From the NCBI GenBank assembly GCA_020205615.1, contig CM035173.1, positions 34,403,280-34,467,279 on the forward strand: a stretch of 64,000 bases of DNA, given 5' to 3'. The notes beneath the pieces are model-generated. The model worked only from the letters and a program-made list of their open reading frames with translations, was not told the origin of the DNA and made no database searches. A program made the position numbers and the translations under genes. This DNA is from Panax quinquefolius (taxonomy: Eukaryota; Streptophyta; Magnoliopsida; Apiales; Araliaceae). This document shows, piece after piece, positions 23,989-35,538 of this stretch (positions are counted from its first letter, which is position 1; the number at the start of each line of letters is the position of its first letter).

Positions 23989-24717
23989 TTAACGAATATG
24001 CCACTTGGAGTAAATTAGGGTGATCAGGTCTGTAGCTTGAGCAGTTTTAACTTTATCGATTAAAGTCGATTCTACTCGTATATTCGCCATCATCACATGG
24101 GTTCCTGGAGTCTTTAATTCTATCTCCATCTTTTGCAAGTCATACAAAATGGGCTTTTGCGTTGACAATATCGCACTTGTACCCGCATATGATCTTCTAC
24201 TCAATGCTTCAGCTACCACATTTGCTTTTTCAGGATGGTATTGGATGGTATGATCATAATCTTTCAACAGTTCAAGCCAACGTCGCTGTCGCATGTTGAG
24301 TTCCTTTTGAGTGAAAAAATATTTGAGACTTTTATGATCCGTAAAGATCTCCACTTTCTCTCCCCATACAAGTAATGCCTCCAAATTTTAAGTGTGAAGA
24401 TAATTTGCTAACTCTAGATCGTGAGTAGGATAATTCCTCTCATATTCTTTGAGTTGTCGAGAAGCATAAAGGCTATGACTTTCCCATATCGCATGAGAAC
24501 ACATCCTAACCCTTGCTCGAAGCATCATTGTAGATGACAAATTCCTCCGAGCTGGGTGGTATTGCCGTAAGCAGTCTTGAAATGAGTCTTCTTTTGAGTT
24601 CTTGAAAACTCTTCTCACATTCTTCGTTCCAACCGAATTTTGTATCTTTCCAAAGTCAATTTGAGTTAAGGGAGTAGCGATTTGAGAAAACCTTCTATGA
24701 ATCTCGATAATAACCAA
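23989..24717 (-). pseudogene. RT thumb and RNase H remnant of the chromovirus
   Basis: 24388-24717 and 23989-24384 together show the Ty3 RNase H order: 'ASRQLKEYERNYPTHDLEL', then '[19 protein letters not shown]', '[15 protein letters not shown]' and '[16 protein letters not shown]'. A stop near 24388 and frame changes upstream break the frame. Sequence similarity stops just after the linker to integrase. Confidence 0.85.
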
Positions 24718-24789
24718 ATTTGTTCGAGAAAGCTACGTATTTTGATTATTGATTTAGGTTTCTCCCACTTTGAATGGCTTGATCTTTCG

Positions 24790-25370
24790 GGTCGATAGAT
24801 ATTTTATGACTTGATACCACGTGCCCAAGAAATGCTACTTCCTCGCCGTAACTCGCATTTCTTCAACTTGACATAAAGCTTATATTCACGAAGCTTTTGG
24901 AGTATCAACCTTCAAGTGTTCGCTTTCATGATCTTCACGACTTTTGGAATAAATAAGGATGTCATCAATAAAGGCGACCACAAAGTGATCCAAATATTCC
25001 TTGAATACTCGGTTCATCATATCCATGAAGCGGCTAGGAGCATTAGTCAATCCAAAAGACATGACTAGAAATTCATAATGCCCATCTAGGAGTTAAAGCG
25101 AGTCTTTGGAATGTCATCGGCCTAATCTTTAATTGGTGATATCCGTAAGCTAAGATCAATCTTTGAAAAGAATTTGGCGCTTGAATTTGGTCAAATAGGT
25201 CATCAATACGTGGTAATGGGCACCTATTTTTGATGGTGACATGATTCAACTCCCGATAATCAATACAAAGTCGCATACTCCCATCTTTCTTCTTCACGAA
25301 TAGAGCAGGAGCACCCCGAGGAGAAGTACTAGGGACGAATAAAGCCAATGTCTAACAATTCCTGCGGTTG
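24790..25370 (-). pseudogene. Reverse transcriptase remnant of the chromovirus
   Basis: 25073-25348 reads '[20 protein letters not shown]', '[20 protein letters not shown]' and 'YGYHQLKI'. Further down, near 24961-24990, '[12 protein letters not shown]' carries the FIDD catalytic motif. A frameshift lies between the two parts, so it cannot make an intact enzyme. Confidence 0.85.
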
Positions 25371-25469
25371 GGTCTTTAACTCACGAAGTTCAATAGAGCC
25401 ATTCGATATGGGGCTTTGGAAATAGGTTTTGTACCAGTTCAAGGTCGATACAAAATTCAATTTCACGCT

Positions 25470-26198
25470 CTAGGGGTAGGCGGAAGTTCTTGAGGAATAC
25501 GTCAGAAATTCATTAACAATAGAAATATCATTCAAAAGCGGCGTATTTTTGTTTAGATCCGTGACATGAGCTAAGAAAGCTTGACATCCGTTTTTCAATA
25601 AACGAATAGCTTTATGGCTTGAGATGACAGCGATTGATTTTAATGGTTTGGTTGCTTGAATTCGCATAATAGGTTAATTAGGAATATGAAAGCTAACAAC
25701 CTTACGAAAACAATCAATTTTTGCATGATGAGTAGTTAACCAATCAATCCCTAGAATTACGTCAAATGCAAGTATTTTCAATGAAATAAAGTCGACTGGT
25801 AATGTGAGGGTACCGATTTGAACCAAACAAGACTTATAAACAGTGGATGTAATGAAGGTTTCTCCCAACGGAGTTTCAACAGATAAGTCAAAGTCTAATT
25901 TCTCCAGAGTCAAATTTAAACGTTGAGCGCAAGTAGGAGAAATAAAAGAATGGGTAGAACTGGTATCAAATAAGGTATATACTTCACTAGAATTTATGAT
26001 AAGCTTACCCGTGATGATCTCGTTCGGGTTCCTTGCTTTCTGGGAGGTCACGACAAACGCTCTCCCTTGAACAACCGGTTTTGTCTTGTCTTGGACGGCC
26101 TTTGCTGCCTTCATCCCAGCTGGACTTGTCTTTGGTGCACGACAAAATCGGGCCAAGTGTCCTTCTCTTCCACAATTGTAACATGCTTTGGAGGGCAT
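25470..26198 (-). pseudogene. Zinc knuckle and protease of the chromovirus
   Basis: The 174-codon frame at 25674-26198 begins with a zinc knuckle (CYNCGREGHLARFC, the CX2CX4HX4C pattern). It continues into a retropepsin-like domain with 'FDTSSTHSFISP' and 'VILGIDWLTTHHAKIDCF'. The catalytic DTG/DSG triplet reads DTS, so the glycine is replaced. The domain then runs out of frame. Confidence 0.82.
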
Positions 26199-27225
26199 CG
26201 CACAGTTTGGACTGCTGTGTCCCTCTCCACCACATTTGAAACATATGATAGGTGGTCGTTCTCCTTTCTTAACGACAGGTGCTGATTCTGACGTCTTTCC
26301 ATCATTGTTGAATCTTCTTTTCTTGAAATGTCCATTATTATTGTTTTGGCCATGATTATCATCGAAGTGGTTACCATTTCTGGCATGTTGATTCCCTCCA
26401 CGCTTATTGTCACAGCTTCGATGACTGCTATCACTGATATTATCATTTTACCGGCTGCTCTCTTTTGGTTGGGTTGACTCATTATCGCGCTCCAATAACA
26501 GAGCCCTATTAACAACATCTAAATACAAACACAGTTTATGAGAGATAAGATATTGACGTATCTCTGGTTTCAAACCTCTTAGAAACATTCGCGTCATTCT
26601 CTCCTCATTATAAACCAAATGGGAAGCAAACCGGTACAGCTCGAAAAACTTGGCTACGTACTGTGACACGGTCATGTTGTTTTGTTCCAGTTTAATGAAC
26701 TCTACCTCTTTCATTTGACGAATACTTTCAGGAAAGTACTTGTCGTTGAACAGTTCTTGGAACTTCTCCCAAGACATCTTGGTGCGGCGCAGTTGAGTAA
26801 GCTTTACTGATTCCCACCAAAGAATTTGCCTGCCGCCTCGCAACATGAAAGTGGCAAAGGGAACCTTTTTCTCCTCGGAAAAACCCAAGACATCAAATAT
26901 CTTGTTGATCTGCTTTATCCGCGTGATCCGCTTTTAAGTGGTTTTGGCTCTCCAAAAACTCCGGTGGTCCTAGCTCCTTGAAGCTGTTTGGCGATTATCA
27001 GTCGAGAGTTGCAGTGTTTCCCTGCATTTTGGACGAGAGTCGCTCTACTTCGATGTTGCATGAATTGCATGAAGCCTCGGAACATTCCATCGTTCATCAT
27101 TTGGTCAGTGTTGTTGTTTGCATTAGGATTGCGCCTTCCTGATGCACATTATCCTGATTATTGTTTTGTGGAGACTCAACGGTCTCTTATGCTCCATTGA
27201 TGTTCTCAACATTCTCGGATGCCAT
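26111..27225 (-). pseudogene. gag of the chromovirus, frameshifted
   Basis: The frame at 26448-26888 holds the retrotransposon gag domain ('FQELFNDKYFPESIRQMKE', 'VEFIKLEQNNMTVSQYVAKF', 'MFLRGLKPEIRQYL'). 26111-26518 is an overlapping shifted frame, and upstream 26915-27100 gives 'MFRGFMQFMQHR'. A likely original start codon is at 27225-27223, but its frame stops after about a dozen codons. Confidence 0.8.
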
Positions 27226-27393
27226 TTTTAAATACTGTCACAAAATAAGGGTTAATTAACATATCACATATTATCCCTATACTTTAACCGACCAATTAAA
27301 TACCAAATAAACTTAGGTAGGTCATACTAGCGAAGGAATTTCCCGTCTCTCCCCTCCTAGTTCTTATCTCACATCTCAGTCAGGGATCATATT

Positions 27394-27412
27394 CCTAAGC
27401 TTTGATACCAAC
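27394..27412 (-). other. Primer binding site of the chromovirus
   Basis: Directly after the LTR end GTCACA the minus strand reads GTTGGTATCAAAGCTTAG. TGGTATCAAAGC differs at one base from the initiator tRNA-Met primer site TGGTATCAGAGC. Confidence 0.75.
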
Positions 27413-28173
27413 TGTGACGCCCCCAAAATAGGTATACATCACCCATCTTGAGTCGCCAAATACATAGTACTAAATTCAAATACAACTTGATTATACAACA
27501 GTCGTGTAAAATACGACAAAATACATGCTGTGAGTTTTAAAACAAATATTGTCATCTAGACAATATCCACACTCAATTTAGTCCTCATTACATTTATTAT
27601 CACACTATTTAACAGAATAGTGAGGACTACTAAGACACCATCTCGGACCATCACTAGTCCCGGCTACGTTTTCATTTCCTGAAGAGAACAGTGAAAGAAA
27701 GGGTGAGCTCAACTAGCACAGTAAGAAATATTATGACTAAGATAATGCAGAATAAATTATCATTAGTCCTCAACAGTGTTAAACTGATAAAATATAATAG
27801 ACATCAAGTTTAACTGCAACGGAACATGCAATCCATTAAAAGAGTCAAGTAGATTATAAAATCTACTATCTTTTATGATTTAAAAAGGTTTTTCATCACT
27901 TTTATTCTTTGAGACTCAAATTTTTAATAAATAATCCACATCATCCACAGACTACGGCGAGGATATTCATTAGGGTCACGACCACAAATTATACATGCAA
28001 TACGGGCCAATGATATTTTTGTATTCATCAATGGTCATGATCATGCCAATAACTGTCCATCAATACACTTCGGGCCAATTATAACTTTTACCACATCATT
28101 TGTAACATTACGGTCATGATTACACCGAATAATCCCTGGTCATAATCATACCAAGTCTATCTATGCACTACAG
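27413..28173 (-). repeat. Chromovirus 5' LTR, inner part
   Basis: Ends on the minus strand with GGGGGCGTCACA and aligns in reverse with 10616-11311. It is cut at 28173 by the copia LTR; 28169-28173 reads TACAG, a probable target duplication. Confidence 0.82.
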
Positions 28174-30057
28174 TGAAAGTAGTATGCACACAAGCCAATC
28201 ATGTTTGATGATAAAGCATATACTTTGTAACAATCTTATTCATTTATTAATAAAAGTATTAATTTATTAAAGGCTTTAATTATCTACATGATCTTTGTTT
28301 TTATAATATGTGATAAACCCATAGTTTTAAGCAATGCTTTTAGAATAATGATGATGATCATTCTAATGAGATCTAAATTCTTTGAAAGCTTAAAACTAAA
28401 ATAGTTCCCAATCGTTGGATTACTAAATTGGGGATTAGTGAATCCGGATAGATTGGTACATACGTTAACTTGCTTTCATTGGATGAGGATGATTGATCTC
28501 ATGATCATTTGTGTGGAGACACTAAAGCAAGTATGTAGGTGCTTATTAGAGAATAAGTTCACCTTTGAGCATTGGCTCGCTAAGGAATACCTAATGGAAT
28601 TTTATTTGCTGTCGATAGGAATTCTCAGTAGTGATATAGTAAGACAAGTAATCCTTGGACTTGAGATCATCATAGTATCTTATGTATGATGAGTTATACT
28701 TTGACTTATTCCTTAAGACCCTTAGGGTATATCAAAGGGTATGCTTGGGTATAATAAGTTATACGTGGAGATAATGTATGATCAATAAAGAATCTACCAC
28801 TTCTAATAAAAGAAGAGAAATGTCTATGTGATTCGATAAATGACAACCCAAAGTAGTCCTTGGTTAAGGCGAGAATGAAATTAGAAAGGAGTTTCTAATT
28901 TGCATTATTTGGAGTTGTGCATTTAAGAATCGAAATACATATAATTAAATAAAATAAGACTTGACGGTAATTTCATGTCTTATATTTAATTGGGACATTG
29001 TATGGTGGAAGGATTGAATTTATACGCAGTAACTATTTACTCAAAGGTTCTTTAATGATTAATGTTGAAATCTATATTATCGGAAAGTCGTTGATCATTA
29101 GGGGAGGCTTATCCCTATTGTAGAATAAATATTATTTATTTAAATAAATTAATTTTTTAATTTATTTATTTAAATAAGATTAAAATTATTCTAATTGATT
29201 TATTCACAAGGTTTAATATGGAGAACCTAAAGGGTCACACCATAAAAGGAAGAATAATTATTTAAGAAGTTAATGGCATAATCGTAATAATATGTTAAGT
29301 ATATTTAATTTAATCTATGGTGATAGAATAAATTAAATAGCTTAATATTTATTATTTAATATTTTAGAAATATTAAATATAAATTAATAAGAGAGTCTTA
29401 TTAATATTATTACAATTATTATTATTTTAATTTCTAAAAGAGTTTAGGAATTAATTTAATATAAGTATTCTCATTTATTCCTAATTGGATTAGGAAGGAA
29501 AATTAGTTAAAGGAGTTTAATTAATTATCCCTAATAAGATTAGGAGCTTAATTAATTAAAAGAATTTAATTAATTAAATAAAACCAATTCCTTAATTGTT
29601 AAGGTGGGTTGCCCACATCTATAAATAAGAGGAGTCTTATTATGGGTGGTAGTTGTAGTTGACTTTTTTCAACATCTGACATATAATTCCAATTTGTTGG
29701 AGAAAGACGCCTTTTTCTATAGAGATAGGAAAAACTAGGGTTTGAGCAATACCCCTTCTTCTTGAATTTTCTTCTTTCTTGGTGGATCACCTCTGAGAGG
29801 CCAAACATATGGGTGGCTAACGTTGATCAAAGGAAGGAACAAAACCCCGGTGGATTCAAGTTGAAGCGAAAGGATTTGGAGGTGAACTTGTACACGAGGA
29901 AGTTTCGATCTTCAAGGGTATGATTTTATTCTTTATCTTTTCGTTTCATTAATAATTATGCGTAAAGGGTGATCCGGGTATATGGTTTGTAAATTTTAAA
30001 CTCGATTTTTACGCTTCCGCTTAATTTTTGCAATTTGATTGCGTTCTTGAATATTAC
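28174..30057 (+). repeat. 5' LTR of the copia element
   Basis: Begins TGAAAGTAGTATGC and ends near 'gaatattaca', before the primer site. A segment near 29585-29780 with 'ctataaataagagg' (TATA-like, 29621-29628) probably holds the promoter. Confidence 0.8.
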
Positions 30058-30067
30058 AAACCTAAAG

Positions 30068-30080
30068 TGGCATCAGAGCC
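30068..30080 (+). other. Primer binding site of the copia element
   Basis: TGGCATCAGAGCC just after the LTR is one base away from the initiator tRNA-Met complement TGGTATCAGAGC. Confidence 0.78.
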
Positions 30081-30724
30081 AAACCTTTATGCGAATTATT
30101 AATTGTTTTAATTTAATATGTATATTGATATGTGTTTAGAACAATTTATTTGGACATAATTTTATTGTATAAAATTTAAATAAAATAAAATAAAAAAAAA
30201 CGAAAACAGATTTCGCAAAAAGCAGGTCATGCAATTAAAAAAAAAACAAAAACAAAAAAACACGAAAATATACTTTTTTCGCGAAACCTGTTAAAGGGAT
30301 CCAACGTGGCCGCCGTTTTTTGATGCAGCGCACGGAAATCAAGGACAGATTAATCATTAGCAATCATTACATGAAGCATGATAATCTAATGATTATATAA
30401 TGATTATATATATATATATATATATATATAATACTGTTATGCACGGAAATCGTTATTGCTATCAATGATTGGTATGATGATACTGAGGAACACGGAAATC
30501 ATATGGTGATGATTGGCTGATGATTGATCATTTAAAAACAGCACGGAATTTAATAAATAAAAAACGGCAGCAGGAGCTTTGAATGGCACGGGTTTTAAAA
30601 AAAAAAAGAGTTATACTTATATGTTATATATAAATATAATATATATATATATTTCCGTAATATATATATTATGTATATGTAATATATAATTTTAATTATT
30701 TTATAATTAAAATAAAAAATTTAT

Positions 30725-31280
30725 TTTAATTTTAAAATAAAAGGTTTATTTTAAATCTTAAAATAAAAATGTTTATTTTAATTTTAAAATTAAATTTCAT
30801 GCTAACTAATTAGAGTTGGAATTGGATTCCATGCTAACTAATTGGAGTTGAAATTGGATTTTATTTTTCCTAAAATAAAAGAGTTTATTTGTGAATAGGA
30901 AAGAGAATCCTAATTTCCTTAAATAAAGGAGTTTATTTAAATATGAAATAAGATTTCATATTATTCAAAATAAAGGAGTTTATTTGTGAATAGGAAAGAA
31001 TATCCGTGTTTCCTTAATAAAAGATTTTTTTTTACATGGAATTGAATTCCATAATTAATTAAAATAAAAGAGTTTATTTTAATTAAAGATTTTTTATATG
31101 GATTTTATATATATATGGAATTGGATTCCATAATTAATGAAAATAAAGGAGTTTATTTTGATTAAAATTTTGATTAAAATAAAATAGTTTATTTTATTCA
31201 AAATTGGATAAATTAAAATAAAATAGTTTTATTTTGATTTAAATTTGGATTAAAATAAAGGAGTTTATTTTGATTCAAAA
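30725..31280 (+). repeat. Array of short hairpins 'aaaataaaggagtttatttt'
   Basis: About ten copies of AAAATAAA-GGAG-TTTATTTT or close variants (loops AGAG, ATAG, AGG) occur near 30735, 30762, 30871, 30928, 30969, 31060, 31139, 31178, 31214 and 31253. Each is its own inverted repeat. They lie in the leader between primer site and gag, so they would be in the element's RNA. Confidence 0.65.
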
Positions 31281-32051
31281 TTAGATTTTATACTAACTAA
31301 ATTTGCCCATTAAATGATATCAATATATATATTAAATGTTTATTATTCATAAGATGAATATTATTTATTGATCGTATGATGATGATGTATGATAATAAAT
31401 GGGATTGATTATGAATTATTACCAATATGATTGAATTTTATTTTAGTTGGATGCATGAATGTATGGGTTTTATTAAATGGGGTCTGCGTGCCTCGTCTTC
31501 TCTAATTTTTCTTAATGTAAATTCTATTCTCCTCCTATGTACTTTCCCTTCGATCACGATCAAGGTTTCTATTTATTTTAAATAGTTTTGTAATAGGAAT
31601 AGTTAGAATTAATTTTGAAAAATTGGAGATCAAAAAGGAAGAGGCGCTTGAAGACCAGTTTGTAATGGAGCTCGGGTTTAAATGTAATAGTTATATTTAA
31701 ATATTATTTCTTGCACCACAGGGTTTGACCTTTTGGTTCACTTGGTGGCTCTAGTGAACCAAACTAGAATAAAAGTCCATAATCAATTCGGGTAGAATAT
31801 AGTATTCTATATGTGTATGCTTATACTATATATATTATATATTATGCAAACATGCTTCGCATGTTAATTAATATGACGCGTATTTTTTATATATATATAT
31901 GCGTGCTTGTATTAAACAAGATGAGACAAATTAATAACAAACCCTCATTTTTATATATTAAGTCCTAAGCATTCAAAGGTATTTGGAATATCGAGCGTCG
32001 CCTTCTTAGCATGATAAAATTAATAGAGTATTAAATATTTAATATGAGTTT

Positions 32052-32345
32052 GTTGTGTCACCACAAGGCAAGTATTAAGTATTTAAGATGTTAATTTATC
32101 GCATTTGATGCTTATAAAGAAAATTGAACAATATTGTTTTGTTGTGTCACCACAAGGATGATATTTTTCTTTTTTGAATATATGGAGTGCTAGGTCGAAC
32201 TTAACTTGGATAATTTTGATTCGGATGTGCCACCACTTGATCAAAATAATCTAAGAGGCAAAAGAAAAGGAGTTGCATAGTTGATGTAATTGACAAAAGT
32301 TGTCTACCTATTTATTTATATATAGTTTGTTGTGTCACCACAAGG
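32052..32345 (+). repeat. Three copies of 'gttgtgtcaccacaagg' in the copia leader
   Basis: Exact 17-bp copies at 32052-32068, 32141-32157 and 32329-32345, plus a weaker one near 32227. TTGTG and CACAA can pair around the loop TCAC. Function unknown. Confidence 0.65.
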
Positions 32346-32539
32346 CTATATACATTTGAAATGGGATCCTTATTCTCACTAGCAAATCTTTAATTAGATT
32401 TTCTTGAACTATATAAGTGAGGTAATATAGTTTGAAGAAAATAGTGGGAGATACCAATTTAAAACAAGACCTAATTTATTTTGGTAATTAATAAAAGAAT
32501 GTATGTTAAAATGTTGTTAATTACAAATTCATTTCTGAG

Positions 32540-33340
32540 AATTTTACAATGTCTAAATTACTATCAATGCGAAGCATATTAGATGCTATTTAATGGAATG
32601 AATTTAAGCGGATTGGTTAAAGAATTTGAGAATAGTTCTCATAGTGAAAAAGCTATCTTATGTCATATATCGCCTATCCTACGCAATGGTTGCGAGATAA
32701 TGCCTCGAGGAAGAGATTGCTACTTTTAGAAAGTGACAAGATGATGCACGATTGGCTCAATGCATCATGCTCAGATCCGTGAGTAACAAGCTTCACGTCG
32801 ACTGAAACTATGGATACTCCTACTATATTCCGCACATCAAGTAGTTGATGGTGAGGAAAGTAAGATTGATAGATATCGATATCTAAGGAGCTCTTCCGAT
32901 CTAGAATGCTAATGGCACTATAGATGCTGACAAAAAAGTTCTTAACATAATCAATTTGATTGATCAATTAGAGATAACCGATTTTGTCATGGATGGAGAG
33001 TTGAGCAAGATTTGATCTTGCACTCACTCCGGACTCCTTTCACAATTGTTGTGAATTTTTCATATGAACAAGCTAGATACCCGACCTCATTGATTTGCTT
33101 AACATGTTGAAAAATGTTGAGAGTCACTTTTCAACCAAGAAAGACCATGTCTTCTTGGTAGGGGCCAAAGGATCTTCCGAAAAGAAGAACGATTCTAAGA
33201 AGGTAAATAGAAAGGCAAAAACAAAGGATAATAAGAACAAAAGCGATATGGATAAGAAAGCAAGAGTTTGCTTCCATCGCTATAAGCACGACACGGAAAG
33301 AAAGCTGCAAGAAGCATCTTGCAGAGGCTAACCAAAGAAG
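32540..33340 (+). pseudogene. Copia gag remnant
   Basis: Near 32930-33060 a broken frame gives 'LIDQLEITDFVMDGELSK' and 'LILHSL'. 33095-33331 gives 'MLKNVESHFSTKKDHVFLVG', a lysine-rich stretch and a damaged zinc knuckle ('VCFHRYKH'). This is the C-terminal order of copia gag. Stops and frameshifts interrupt it. Confidence 0.7.
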
Positions 33341-33399
33341 CTTAGTGAAGTTTCGGTTATAATACGCTTTTGTTCATGATTGAAATAAATTTTCTTTAA

Positions 33400-35527
33400 G
33401 TCGAGGTTCTACTTGGGTATTGGATACCGACTTTGGTTATCATAAATATAGATTTATGAAGGACCAAACAAGTAGAAAGCTAAACAAATATAAGTAATCA
33501 TGTGTGGAAAATGAAGCAAAAGGGTTTGCATTAGCCATGTAAACTTATAGTTTAGCAATGCCTACGGAAAATCTATTAAGTCAATAAGTTGTTATTGTAT
33601 TCCAGTTCTTGTTAAAATATTATTTCTATTTTATTGTTGACAATGAAATTTTTGGTATTATAATTAAGAACAATTGTTGTTTCTATTTATAATAATAATG
33701 TTTTGTATAGAAATGGAATATTACTTAATAAATTTTGTATACTTGACTTACATATGAAAATAATTTTGCATATTGAACAAATTAGTATAAGAAAAGGAGA
33801 TGATCATTCAAAGAGTTGAATGTATGTATTTGTTGAAATACAAGTGTGAATTATTTGAAAGGTTCAAAGAATTCAGAAGTGAAATAAATTGACAAAGTAT
33901 TAAAATTCTTTGATTAGATCAAGGAATAAATACTTGTGAAATAAGTTTCTAGATCATCTTAAATGGTTTTCTCATAATGGACGCCTCTCGATACATAATA
34001 ATTGATTGATGTATCTGAAAGGAAAAATCATACCTTGTTGAACATAGTACGGTCCAAAATGATTTTACTGAGCATTCCGGTATTCTTCAGGTCATATCCT
34101 AGAAATGGTCAGTATATCTACGGAAAAAGGTAACCTCAAAATCCGATCCCAAGACTCCATAAAAGTTATGGGCGGGGAGGATTCCTAATCTTAAGTATGT
34201 TAAGTTAAGGGGTTGTCAACTTATGTGAAAATGTTTCAAAGGATAAGCTTGGGACAAGATTTGACAAGTACAATTTGTGGGACATCCTAAAATAAGTTTA
34301 GGGTATATGTTCTATAATCCTACTTAGCAAAAGGTGTTTGTTGTTGAACACGCATCCTTCTAAGATAAAGGTGTTTATCATTGAAGGGCTAGTGGGAGGA
34401 TAATAGATCTTGAAGAGTTCAAGAACCACAAAGCATTATAAGTCGAATAAGAGGAACACGTAGATAGAACTATTGTACCACAACCGAATCATAAATCTGG
34501 AATAGTATCGAAGATACCTAGGAGGTATGGATTCATCATGGATGATGATGATGAGGTACGCATCATAGAAGATGATGATCGAGTTACATACGATGAGGTA
34601 AGAGTTCTAGTGTGTATACAAAAGGGACGATGGGGAGCCAGTGACATTCCTAATATTATATGTTGATATACTACGGATAAGGAATGACATACTAATGCTA
34701 CAATCAAGTAATGATAAAGTTGTCTAAACATTCCTCCATGAATGGTTTGGGAAGAGTATCTTAATTGGGGATAAAATCTATATAGATAGATACTGACGGG
34801 ATGCTCGACTTAACCCAAGGAACGTATATTCATTTGATGCTAAAGTCGTTTAGCATGGCAAACTCAAGAGATGTCTCGTATCGATGAGCTATGGAGTGAA
34901 TCTCTCTTAATAGTCCCCACAGACTCACGAAAGAGAGGTCGCATGAGTGACAATCATGTATGCAATGAAATGTACGAGACCTGATGTTGATCAGTCATAT
35001 TATGGAGAAGTTCACTATGAGTCAGTGAAAAACATCTTAAAAGTGCTTAACCGACACTAAGGATGTGATCATATTCATGGTGGGTCTAAATTAAAACTAG
35101 AGGGCTTATGAGACTCAAGTTTTTCGAGATGAGACTAAGATGACGGAAAAATTCACTTTAAGGTAAAAAGCGTTATCTTGAACGATTAGTGCAATTGAAT
35201 TGGAAAGGTTCAAAACAATGAAAGAGTTCTTTGGTTTAGTGATAAAGACAAAGTATATAGCTATAAATGAAGCTACAAGTTGATTGTTTGAATTAAAAGT
35301 TCATTGCGAGAACTAGGAATAGTTCCTAAGTCTCATCTTGGATCTAAACATGTGTTGTGGCACTTTCATATGATTATAAGAATCATTGAAAGATGGGAAA
35401 TCACTATAGAGATGGTGGACTCTCAAGAACAACATTACATATCCATTAACTAAAACTTATCCAATGGCCAGGATAATCGTCACTTTAGAAGAAGAGTATA
35501 AGATACCACGACGATTGGCTTTTAGTG
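33400..35527 (+). pseudogene. Copia pol remnant (protease, RT, RNase H)
   Basis: Near 33405 'STWVLDTDFGYH' is the protease site, with DTD where DTG is expected. Near 34527 'YGFIMDDDDEV' resembles the stretch before copia RT. Near 34950 'YAMKCTRPDVD' is the end of RT/RNase H. Near 35340 'SKHVLWHFHMI' and 'NITYPLTKTYPMA' are the RNase H C-terminus. The integrase core and RT palm are not recognisable. Confidence 0.7.
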
Positions 35528-35538
35528 CAGTGGGAGAT
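35528..35538 (+). other. Polypurine tract of the copia element
   Basis: AGTGGGAGAT lies right before the LTR start TGAAAG. The same phrase ends many plant copia elements. Confidence 0.75.
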
